Source of the DNA: Marinoscillum luteum
GTDB lineage: Bacteria; Bacteroidota; Bacteroidia; Cytophagales; Cyclobacteriaceae
Direction of reading: 5' to 3'
DNA length: 64,000 bases
Assembly: GCF_044005705.1 (NCBI RefSeq)
Contig: NZ_JBIPKE010000020.1
Span: forward strand, 248,001-312,000
Position numbers and translations under genes: made by a program. The notes beneath the pieces are model-generated. The model worked only from the letters and a program-made list of their open reading frames with translations. It searched no databases and had not been told where the DNA came from. Below are positions 34,458 to 40,893 of the stretch, one piece after another. The stretch's first letter is position 1. Each line of letters begins with the position of its first letter.

Positions 34458-35597
34458 ATGAAAATACACATAAAAACACTTTTTGGGCTGGAGGAGATAC
34501 TGGCGGAAGAAGTCAGGAAAATAGGCGGGCAAAATGTGGAAGTACAGAAACGATCCGTCTCCTGCGAGGGTGACATGCACTTTCTCTACAGTGCCAACCT
34601 GAACCTGCGTACCGCTCTGAAGGTACTGGTACCGGTGTATAACTTCACGGCCCGCACAGAGCAGCAGCTCTACGACCAGGTGATGCGGCACGACTGGTCC
34701 AAATACCTGAACATCAACCAGACTTTTGCCATCGACAACACCGTGTTTTCAGAGTTCTTCAGACACTCTCAGTATGCCGCACTGAAGACCAAAGATGCTA
34801 TAGTGGATCAGTTTAGAAACCGCACAGGTAAGCGGCCTTCCGTGGACATCAAAACCCCGGACATTCAGTTTGACCTGTATGGGTTCAAAGATCAGTTTAC
34901 CATCTCACTTGATAGCTCTGGGGACACCCTGAACCGGCGTGGTTACCGTGAGCCGGGACATGAGGCTCCCCTCAATGAGGTGCTGGGCGCTGGCCTCCTC
35001 CACCTGGCAGGGTGGAACAAATCTATACCGCTGATCGACCCCATGTGTGGCACAGGCACCATCCTGATAGAAGCCGCAATGATGGGCCAAAACATTCCGC
35101 CACAGATCAACCGACATGATTTCGGGTTTAAAAACTGGAGCAACTTCCACCCTACCGTTTGGAACCAGGTGGTATCAGAAGCCAAAGCCGGCATCCGTAA
35201 GGCGCAGCTGAACATCACGGGGGGAGACATAGATGGTGATGCGGTACTGATGGTGAACAAATCGCTGCGAAAGTTTAAGCTCAGCGACTCGGTGACGGTA
35301 ACCCGACAGGATGTACGGGATCACCGACCCAAAACACCCGATGGCATGATCATCAGCAACCCGCCCTATGGGGAGCGGATAGGCCGAGAAAACACCAACG
35401 ACTTTTACAAATCCATAGGTGATGTGCTCAAAAACAATTTTGCGGGATTTGATGCATGGCTGATGAGCTCCAACATGGAGGCATTCAAGCACATCAAACT
35501 GAGGGCATCCAAGAAGATTGTGCTCTTCAATGGTCCACTGGAGTGTAAGTTTCAGAAGTACGAGATGTACAGGGGAAGTAAGGAGGAGCCTAAGTAA
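34458..35597 (+). CDS. rlmL: THUMP-domain 23S rRNA guanine-N2 methyltransferase (RlmL/RlmK-N type)
   Basis: S-adenosylmethionine-dependent RNA methyltransferase of 379 aa. A THUMP RNA-binding domain covers about 40-155. The Rossmann methyltransferase domain starts near 185 with DPMCGTGTILIEAAM (SAM loop), and the catalytic NPPYGERIG (near 298) is the N2-guanine methylation motif. It corresponds to the N-terminal half of E. coli RlmL, which makes m2G2445; the separate RlmK part is absent. I use the ATG at 34458 rather than the TTG one codon before. Confidence 0.87.
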   Translation: MKIHIKTLFGLEEILAEEVRKIGGQNVEVQKRSVSCEGDMHFLYSANLNLRTALKVLVPVYNFTARTEQQLYDQVMRHDWSKYLNINQTFAIDNTVFSEFFRHSQYAALKTKDAIVDQFRNRTGKRPSVDIKTPDIQFDLYGFKDQFTISLDSSGDTLNRRGYREPGHEAPLNEVLGAGLLHLAGWNKSIPLIDPMCGTGTILIEAAMMGQNIPPQINRHDFGFKNWSNFHPTVWNQVVSEAKAGIRKAQLNITGGDIDGDAVLMVNKSLRKFKLSDSVTVTRQDVRDHRPKTPDGMIISNPPYGERIGRENTNDFYKSIGDVLKNNFAGFDAWLMSSNMEAFKHIKLRASKKIVLFNGPLECKFQKYEMYRGSKEEPK

Positions 35598-35662
35598 TCT
35601 TACCACCTCTAAACACTACTGCGAGAAATGGGTTGTTGAAAGGGTAAACCAACAAACAATCT

Positions 35663-36616
35663 ATGCAAGCCGACTCACTCGCCCAAGCCACCAAAAAGAT
35701 GGCTCAGGAAATCACATCTGAAATGAAGGCTCCTGTGGAGCACATCACCGAGAAGGTGGATAGCTGGATGGATGGCTTTCTGTCCATGCTCCCCAACATG
35801 GCTGTGGCGCTGGTGCTCTTCATCATCTTTTTGATCTGTGCCAAAGCCTTTCAAAAGGTGTTTTTGAAGCTCTTCAGAAAGTCCTCTGAAAACCAGGCAC
35901 TGGAAAACCTCTTTGGTACCATCGTCTACTACATTGTGCTGGGTACAGGTATTTTCATCATTCTGGGCGTACTCCAGCTGGACAAGGCCGTCACTTCGCT
36001 GCTGGCCGGTGTGGGGGTGGTGGGGCTGGCCCTCGGGTTTGCCTTTCAGGACATTGCCGCGAACTTTGTATCCGGTATCATCCTCGCCTTCAGGACACCC
36101 TTCCGCATAGGGGATATCGTGAAAATAGGTGATTACATGGGCGCCGTCAGTCGGACGAACCTGCGGGTGTCGGTGATCAGGACCTTTCAGGGTCAGGAAG
36201 TATACATCCCCAACAAAGATGTGCTGCAGAGTCCTATAGAGAACTTCACCATACTGGGGGAGCGCCGGATAGACCTGGCAGTGGGCGTATCCTATGGTGA
36301 TGACCTGGAAAAGGTAGAACGCCTGGTAAAAGAAACCATCAGCAACCTGGAAGGTGTGGTACGAAAGGAGGACCTCATCTTTTCTTATACGGCTTTCGGG
36401 GATAGCTCCATCAACTTTGAGGTGAAGTTTTGGGTACATTACCCGGATCAGCCGGGGTATCTCATCATGCTGAGCAAGGCGATCAAAGCCATTAAAGGCG
36501 CGTTTGATCAGAATGACATCACGATACCATTCCCTATTCGTACGCTGGACTTTGGGATCAAAGGTGGAGAGAAGCTCTCCGCGATGCAGCTGAATACGGG
36601 CAATGCGCCGAGCTAG
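35663..36616 (+). CDS. mscS: Small-conductance mechanosensitive channel
   Basis: Membrane protein of 317 aa opening under membrane tension to release solutes at hypo-osmotic shock. After a cytosolic N-terminal helix, TM1-TM2 occupy about 48-115. The pore helix TM3 reads GVGVVGLALGFAFQDIAANFVSG, split here as the Gly/Ala-packed pore line, then the beta domain (FRIGDIVKIG) and the alpha-beta domain to about 290. Length and motifs match MscS. Confidence 0.9.
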   Translation: MQADSLAQATKKMAQEITSEMKAPVEHITEKVDSWMDGFLSMLPNMAVALVLFIIFLICAKAFQKVFLKLFRKSSENQALENLFGTIVYYIVLGTGIFIILGVLQLDKAVTSLLAGVGVVGLALGFAFQDIAANFVSGIILAFRTPFRIGDIVKIGDYMGAVSRTNLRVSVIRTFQGQEVYIPNKDVLQSPIENFTILGERRIDLAVGVSYGDDLEKVERLVKETISNLEGVVRKEDLIFSYTAFGDSSINFEVKFWVHYPDQPGYLIMLSKAIKAIKGAFDQNDITIPFPIRTLDFGIKGGEKLSAMQLNTGNAPS

Positions 36617-36702
36617 CCATTGGCTATGGAATGAATCGGCTGGCTGACTAGACGGGATGGTGGGCAGTGCCAGGGCAGGTGCGGACAGCCCGACTGGATC
36701 TG

Positions 36703-36752
36703 TAGAATTACTGTGGGGAGATTGCATTAAAAATGGATGGTGAGGTAGCAAT
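36703..36752. repeat. Left copy of a 50-base direct repeat flanking ssrA
   Basis: Sequence around CTGTGGGGAGATTGCATTAA (36711-36730) recurs at 38246-38265 with a few changes in the flanks (GATGG, GGTGA shared). The two copies are 1535 bases apart, one on each side of the tmRNA gene. Confidence 0.75.
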
Positions 36753-36792
36753 CTGAAAACCTTATATATCTCAATCTAATTGATTGGCTACT

Positions 36793-36915
36793 TACCCTTC
36801 ATTTTCTTTGCTTGCCCAAAGAAAACGAAGCAAAAGAAAAGGCACCAACGCAAAAAATCATTTTGACTCATCTGGTTAATGCTTTTTTTGGGGAGCTTTT
36901 TGGAGTCAAAATGAT
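36793..36915. repeat. Short element with 13-bp perfect inverted repeat
   Basis: ATCATTTTGACTC (36857-36869) and GAGTCAAAATGAT (36903-36915) are perfect inverted copies around a 33-base loop. The preceding TTTGCTTGCCCAAAGAAAAC region resembles short high-copy intergenic repeats of Bacteroidota that I recall only in general. Confidence 0.5.
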
Positions 36916-37091
36916 TCACGCTTGCCTTGGATGCCCCGCCCGCCTTTACGTCCCTACTTTTCCGAATTCAAAGTTGATTAATTCGGTTTTGCGAAAGATA
37001 TAGTGATACCCCACATAAATATTGCTCGATCCCGACTATCGGCAGTGCTGGCCATAGGGGTTCTCTCCTAAAAATCCTTGTAATGGAATCA

Positions 37092-37121
37092 TTTGAGGGG
37101 AGTAATATGTTACTATCTTTG
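37092..37121 (+). promoter_or_regulatory. Promoter of ssrA
   Basis: TTTG (37092-37095), 18 bases, TATCTTTG (37114-37121). Both boxes match the Bacteroidota consensus exactly. The mature tmRNA begins 34 bases downstream, leaving a short leader for RNase P to remove. Confidence 0.85.
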
Positions 37122-37247
37122 CCGACCATTCAGTTAGAGAATGGGCTTACACTTGGGGTCGACCGGAATCGACAGGGAGTGTAAATGATACGCTTGCATG
37201 CAGGCGCATGGGATGAGCGCCTTGATCAATAGTTCCAAAACACATTT

Positions 37248-37277
37248 GGCGAATCTAATTACGCCATGGCAGCTTAA
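37248..37277 (+). other. tmRNA proteolysis-tag reading frame
   Basis: Resume codon GGC, then codons for E, S, N, Y, A, M, A, A and TAA. The YAMAA/YALAA ending is the recognition tail for ClpXP-type proteases. Confidence 0.95.
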
Positions 37278-37531
37278 TCATTACTTAAATGTGATGATTT
37301 ACCAGGGTTGAGGCCAAAGCCTCCCCCTGCCACATCCCTCCAAGTCTCTGTCCTTTAGGCTGGAATAAGGGGTGTCGAACTTTAGGACTAGTGTGGGTGA
37401 GGCTACTAAGCCCATGCGAAACTCCAGTGGCTGGCAGGTTCGGTAGGTTGTTATTCACCGGCTGGCCTGCGAGATCAAACGAATAACTAAGCATGTAGAG
37501 GGTCTATTGTTTCCTTTGCTGGACGAGGGTT

Positions 37532-38170
37532 TGAAGATTCGGACCCATCTGCCAGGGATGGTAGATTAAAAATTGGGTGAATTGCAAGAAGCCTACGTAT
37601 GAAAAGTCATATATGGTAATTTGCAGCCAAGCTTCAGGGAAGACTGAAGAAGGTTCAGAGACTAGGGACACTAAGGTGAGCCCACAGCGCCCAACACCTG
37701 GAACAGGTGATGACATAGTCCGATCCCAGAAGAAATTCTGGATAGATAAACTGCTTGAATCCTGTTAATTTCGATGAATGAATTGGAGTTATATCTCAGG
37801 ATTTTTTGATGCTGATGGTTCTATTCAATTGAATAGGATACATAGAAATCAGCTCCCAAGCCCGGTAATGACCTTTCACAACAATGAACGAGTCATCCTG
37901 GAGCTTATCAAAGCGTTTATCTATGATGAGCTTAATGTAAACGGTACTATTGTTACCAAGAAGAAAGAAGGATATGCCGATCAGTTTGAACTTAGGTACT
38001 CTTACTTTTCAAAATTTAAGGCCATAGTTGGTGAGTTGGTTATTCATCACCCTCGGAAATTGAAGAGAATAGAGTTTATCCAAAAGTATCAAGGTCTGAG
38101 TAAGAGAAATGGTAAATATTCTAATCAAGAACTTGAAACAATAGCATTATTACTTAAGCAATGGGAATAG
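37532..38170 (+). mobile_element. Group I self-splicing intron in the tmRNA T-loop
   Basis: A 639-nt intron. P1: exon GGGTT (37527-37531) pairs with GACCC (37542-37546), with the required U37531-G37542 wobble at the 5' splice site. P10: GATTCG (37536-37541) is the exact complement of the 3' exon CGAATC (38171-38176), so one internal guide at 37536-37546 binds both exons. Core elements: P AATTGCAAGAAGCC (37580-37593), Q AATTTGCAGCCAAGC (37618-37632), R GTTCAGAGACTAGGG (37653-37667), S GATGACATAGTCC (37709-37721). P7 pairs GACTA with TAGTC; P8 is CACCTG-GAA-CAGGTG (37695-37709); P9 is CCAGAA-GAAA-TTCTGG (37726-37741). The terminal G is 38170. It carries a homing endonuclease gene, so it should be able to move. 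Confidence 0.95.
37778..38170 (+). CDS. LAGLIDADG homing endonuclease encoded in the intron
   Basis: Site-specific DNA endonuclease of 130 aa that would cut an intronless ssrA allele so that repair copies in the intron. One LAGLIDADG motif, ISGFFDADGSI, at about residues 6-16 supplies the dimer helix and the catalytic acid; a single motif means it acts as a homodimer. The rest (beta strands with TKKKEGYADQFELRYS and a basic helix HHPRKLKRIEFIQK) fits the DNA-binding saddle. It lies in the region after P9. Its stop codon TAG ends on base 38170, the intron's last G, so coding and splicing signals overlap. A second ATG at 37774 is out of frame. Confidence 0.93.
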   Translation: MNWSYISGFFDADGSIQLNRIHRNQLPSPVMTFHNNERVILELIKAFIYDELNVNGTIVTKKKEGYADQFELRYSYFSKFKAIVGELVIHHPRKLKRIEFIQKYQGLSKRNGKYSNQELETIALLLKQWE

Positions 38171-38191
38171 CGAATCCCTCCGACTCCACTC

Positions 38192-38227
38192 AAAAAAGCT
38201 CACCGAAACGGTGGGCTTTTTGTGTTT
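38192..38227 (+). terminator. Intrinsic terminator of ssrA
   Basis: AGCTCACCG-AAA-CGGTGGGCT (one G-U pair) followed by TTTTTGTGTTTT, starting 9 bases after the mature tmRNA end. Confidence 0.9.
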
Positions 38228-38237
38228 TAGGATCAAG

Positions 38238-38287
38238 CAGAATTCCTGTGGGGAGATTGCATTAAAGATGGATGGTGAATTAGCGAC
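38238..38287. repeat. Right copy of the 50-base direct repeat flanking ssrA
   Basis: Second copy of the repeat seen at 36703-36752, at an offset of exactly 1535 bases, beginning just after the tmRNA terminator. Confidence 0.75.
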
Positions 38288-38327
38288 CTCTAAGAGTCAC
38301 TCAGGCTTCTAGTATTCCGCCAAGCAA

Positions 38328-38774
38328 CTAAGCCTCTTGCATTTGTTTGGTGGTATTCATCACTTTAGCATCTCTCATTTTAGGAGATGAGGTAATCTTA
38401 AGTTCATAAGGACGATTGAATGCCTCTTGTTTCATTTTAAAATGTTCAGAGAGCTTACGGATCACTTCTTTAGATAGGCCTTTCTTGTAATTCAAAATAT
38501 CCGAAATCAGTCCTTTTGACACACCCAGCAAATCCGCTAAATTCTTTGCTTTCAAACTATGCTCCTCCATGAGTGAAATCAAAAGCGGCACGGGCTCTAA
38601 ATGCTTCAGGCTGCTAGTCTCTTCATCATACTTTCTGATGAGCAGGGTGAGTAATTCTATTTCATCTTCTGACTCCTCAGATCCACTTGGATCGAAAACC
38701 AATTGCTGAAGTACTTCACAATACTCATTGTATTGCTCTCTGTTTTTTATGATTTTATACTTCAAAGTATCCAT
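38328..38774 (-). CDS. higA: HigA-type antitoxin with C-terminal helix-turn-helix
   Basis: Antitoxin of 148 aa that should bind and silence the HigB toxin and repress the operon. An N-terminal helical part (about 1-65, with acidic GSEESEDEIELL) is followed by an Xre-type HTH (about 80-135: LKAKNLADLLGVSKGLISDILNYKKG, split over the recognition helix). The ATG at 38774 is chosen because it lies one base after the toxin stop; a longer frame to 38879 would run through the toxin gene. Toxin-first order is typical of higBA. Confidence 0.87.
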   Translation of the reverse strand: MDTLKYKIIKNREQYNEYCEVLQQLVFDPSGSEESEDEIELLTLLIRKYDEETSSLKHLEPVPLLISLMEEHSLKAKNLADLLGVSKGLISDILNYKKGLSKEVIRKLSEHFKMKQEAFNRPYELKITSSPKMRDAKVMNTTKQMQEA

Positions 38775-38775
38775 A

Positions 38776-39108
38776 TCAAAAGATGCTAATTGTGTACTGC
38801 TCGTTTTTCTTACAGATCTTATCGTACTCGGCATGAGTTCCAATCCAACAAACAAATAAGTGGGCCATTCTCTTACCAAACGAATATTGACCGATTAATC
38901 GGTAGTTGTTTCCTCCAATGTTAAACACCACTCTGTTTGTTCCCTGACCTAACAGATCTGCTGAGTTATAAGTGGCTTTAATATCTCCAGGTTCGCCCCA
39001 ATCTGCCCAACTTAATTTACGAAGCCACTGGTCAAATGTGGCTTTACTGCCAGCATACTTTTCTGTAAAATCAAGTATTGTCTTCTCTTTGATCAGATGA
39101 ACCTGCAT
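38776..39108 (-). CDS. higB: HigB-type mRNA interferase toxin
   Basis: Ribosome-dependent endoribonuclease toxin of 110 aa of the HigB_toxin family. Typical phrases are WLRKLSWADWGEPGDIKATYNSAD, broken as W..W..GDIKATY, then VVFNIGGNNYRLI, and the C-terminal THAEYDK, which carries catalytic His and Tyr. It is co-transcribed with higA and lies next to ssrA, which rescues ribosomes stalled on cleaved mRNA; whether this adjacency matters is unknown. Confidence 0.9.
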   Translation of the reverse strand: MQVHLIKEKTILDFTEKYAGSKATFDQWLRKLSWADWGEPGDIKATYNSADLLGQGTNRVVFNIGGNNYRLIGQYSFGKRMAHLFVCWIGTHAEYDKICKKNEQYTISIF

Positions 39109-39455
39109 GTAAATTTACGAGTATGACGCTAGAATAGTTCACAAAACGTGAACTTTATTTAACTGGAATAAATCGGATTTCAGTACCGAATTTAACATAA
39201 TCACTATAACCACCAATGGCTAGGTCTCCCTCCAAAACCTTGTCCTATCCACGAATCCAAAAAAGACGGCCATCTTTCCAAAAAAGACGGCCATCTTTTC
39301 TCAAAAGATGGTTATAGTTTTCCAAAAACATGGCCATGAAATAAAAAAAGGTGGTTAGGATTTACCCAATCGATGGTTATGGCCTCACAGAACTCAATGA
39401 TCAGCGCTCAGGTCAACTCGGAGATCTTTGCTAATGATGTTTTTAGCCCCCTCAC
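39109..39455. other. Intergenic region with degenerate 21-base tandem repeats
   Basis: No gene seen. From about 39255 to 39390 the sequence repeats with a period of 21-22 bases. Two near-identical copies of CCAAAAAAGACGGCCATCTT (39257 and 39278 on) are followed by at least three weaker ones (AAAAGATGGTTATAG, AAAACATGGCCATG, AATCGATGGTTATGG). The left part holds only the probable higBA promoter. Confidence 0.6.
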
Positions 39456-39493
39456 GAAAAAAACCTCCACACATTTCGTGTGAAGGTTTTTTG
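39456..39493. terminator. Bidirectional intrinsic terminator
   Basis: AAAAAACCTCCACAC (39456-39472 region) and GTGTGAAGGTTTTTT pair with one mismatch, giving a stem flanked by A and T runs on both strands. It would end the HMA-protein transcript from the right. Confidence 0.8.
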
Positions 39494-39534
39494 GCACCGA
39501 TCAGATGCGTTCATTGAGAGATTCGCTTTCCTGG

Positions 39535-39747
39535 TTAGCTCACCTTCTCCGCCGTGTAACCTGCCTTTTCTACCACAGCGATCACCTCCGATTCAGAAGC
39601 ACCGGCTGTCTCTACGGTCAGGATTTTGTTCGGATTCAAGATATCTACCTCCCACTTAGCTATGCCTTCGGCAGCATCCAAATGAGGAGTCACATTCGCA
39701 AGGCAGCCACTGCACTTGATCGTGGTTTTGAATTTTAATGTACTCAT
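39535..39747 (-). CDS. Heavy-metal-associated (HMA) domain protein
   Basis: Small copper-chaperone-like protein of 70 aa with the ferredoxin-like HMA fold. The metal-binding motif is CSGC (Cys12, Cys15) rather than the usual MxCxxC with Met, and VEKAGYTAEKV closes the domain. Such proteins pass Cu(I) to P-type ATPases; a CopA gene lies about 1.1 kb upstream in the same direction, with the reductase gene between them. Confidence 0.85.
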   Translation of the reverse strand: MSTLKFKTTIKCSGCLANVTPHLDAAEGIAKWEVDILNPNKILTVETAGASESEVIAVVEKAGYTAEKVS

Positions 39748-39841
39748 CGTTCTTTTATTTTGATTGTTTTAAACTTGATTCAAAGTTCGCGCCATCGGCG
39801 CGCGCTTATATTACACTTTTACCGCTTTGGGTTGCATCATT

Positions 39842-40885
39842 TCATCCATACTGTAGCACTAGCTTTTCGGATTGGGGAAAGCCAGAACACAGCAATACAT
39901 ACCCCTGCTCCACCTCATCATCCGGCAGGGCGTAGTTTGTTTTCATATTCAGTTGGCCGAATACCAACCTCACCTTACAAGCTCCACACATGGATTCTTT
40001 GCAGGAATGTGGCAGTCGGATCCCGGCATCCAGGGCCGACTTCAATACCGACTGGTTGCTCTCAGCCATAAAAGTAATCGGCTCACCATTGAAATCTTTG
40101 ATCTCCACCTGCGTATAGGCCTCTGGTTTGTCATCCCGGCTTTCAATGCCTGGCATCCCCGAGAAGGCCTCCATTTTGATCTGGTCTGCAGACAGGCCAA
40201 GGATGGTTAAGGACTCTACCGAAAGATTCATGAGTGCTTCTGGTCCACAGATGAACACCTCGGGGTTTTCTTTCCAATAGGCATCCACGTACTTTTGAAA
40301 ATCAAAACGGTTGAGCTTGCGAAAGACGGTGTTTTCCTGCTTCTCCAGGCCCGCATCCTCTGCAGACAGGAAGTGTCTCACCTCCAGTCTTCCGGTGTAC
40401 TTTCGTTCCAGATGATCGAGCTCTTTCTTAAATATGATCGATTCTGAGCTTCGGTTGGCATAGAGCAGGGTGACCTGACTTTCGGGTTCCTGCGCCAATA
40501 TGGATTTCATCATGGCATACAGGGGCGTGACACCACTGCCTCCGGCCACCATCAGCACCCTTCTTGCCACTCCAAAGGTGGTGGTAAACCGGCCATTGGG
40601 CGAGCTCACCGATACCTCATCGCCTGCGCGGAGTTGCTCCCCAATGAAATTGGAAGCCAGTCCACCCGCTACCTTTTTGATGGTAACGGATGGCGGCTCG
40701 CCAATAAACGAAGAAGAGGAAAATGAATATTGTCTTACTACTTCCTGACCATTGATCTGCAGGAAAAAATTCAAAAACTGACCAGGGAGATACTGCGCGA
40801 TCGAAGGGGCATTTTCCAGCACCAGGGTATATGCCTCCCTGGTTTCCTGAATGATCCTTTCAATTTTGACTCGTGTTTTCATCAC
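39842..40885 (-). CDS. Flavodoxin/ferredoxin-NADP reductase-type oxidoreductase with 2Fe-2S domain
   Basis: Electron-transfer flavoprotein of 347 aa. The FAD domain (about 1-105) has RQYSFSSS; the NAD(P) domain (about 106-240) has MVAGGSGVTPLYAM and VFICGPEALM; and a C-terminal plant-type 2Fe-2S ferredoxin (about 260-347) has CKESMCGACK and the last Cys in VLLCSGFP. This arrangement is shared with PaaE, Hcr and similar reductases; the electron acceptor here is unknown. It lies 8 bases after copA and is probably co-transcribed with it. Confidence 0.87.
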   Translation of the reverse strand: MMKTRVKIERIIQETREAYTLVLENAPSIAQYLPGQFLNFFLQINGQEVVRQYSFSSSSFIGEPPSVTIKKVAGGLASNFIGEQLRAGDEVSVSSPNGRFTTTFGVARRVLMVAGGSGVTPLYAMMKSILAQEPESQVTLLYANRSSESIIFKKELDHLERKYTGRLEVRHFLSAEDAGLEKQENTVFRKLNRFDFQKYVDAYWKENPEVFICGPEALMNLSVESLTILGLSADQIKMEAFSGMPGIESRDDKPEAYTQVEIKDFNGEPITFMAESNQSVLKSALDAGIRLPHSCKESMCGACKVRLVFGQLNMKTNYALPDDEVEQGYVLLCSGFPQSEKLVLQYG

Positions 40886-40893
40886 CTTTGAAT

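Larger units (their letters stand above)
36617..37091. other. Intergenic region without gene, with repeats
   Basis: No convincing gene. The stretch contains one copy of a 50-base repeat (36703-36752), a short dispersed-type element with a 13-bp inverted repeat (36793-36915), and AT-rich sequence leading to the tmRNA promoter. A 63-codon frame at 36812-37003 has basic low-complexity composition and I do not take it as a protein. Confidence 0.6.
37155..38188 (+). ncRNA. ssrA: tmRNA interrupted in its T-loop by a group I intron
   Basis: Rescues stalled ribosomes by acting first as alanyl-tRNA, then as mRNA for a degradation tag. 5' end: GGGGTCG (37155-37161) pairs over 7 bp with CGACTCC (38181-38187), followed by discriminator A38188; CCA is not encoded. 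The GGAATCGACAGGG signature follows the acceptor strand. The tag frame at 37248-37277 reads GESNYAMAA and stop TAA. The T-arm is split: stem GAGGG (37525-37529) and loop bases TT lie before the intron; CGAAT plus CCCTC (38171-38180) lie after it. Joined, the loop becomes the canonical TTCGAAT. Without the intron the RNA has 395 nt, normal for the phylum. Splicing is therefore needed for a chargeable tmRNA. Promoter and terminator are both present. Confidence 0.95.

Noticed and set aside
36812..37003. 63-residue open frame before ssrA
   Set aside because: Low-complexity basic start, no ribosome site, overlaps an inverted-repeat element; composition fits a repeat rather than a protein.
37285..37494. 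69-residue frame on the minus strand inside tmRNA
   Set aside because: Lies wholly in the structured tmRNA body; an antisense shadow.
37155..38287. Integrated island or prophage at the tmRNA gene
   Set aside because: ssrA is a favourite integration site, but the inserted segment is a group I intron: there is no integrase, no att-type repeat of the tmRNA 3' end, and the exon pairing is exact.
39255..39390. CRISPR array
   Set aside because: The repeats are tandem without unique spacers, period only 21-22 bases, and strongly degenerate; no cas genes nearby.
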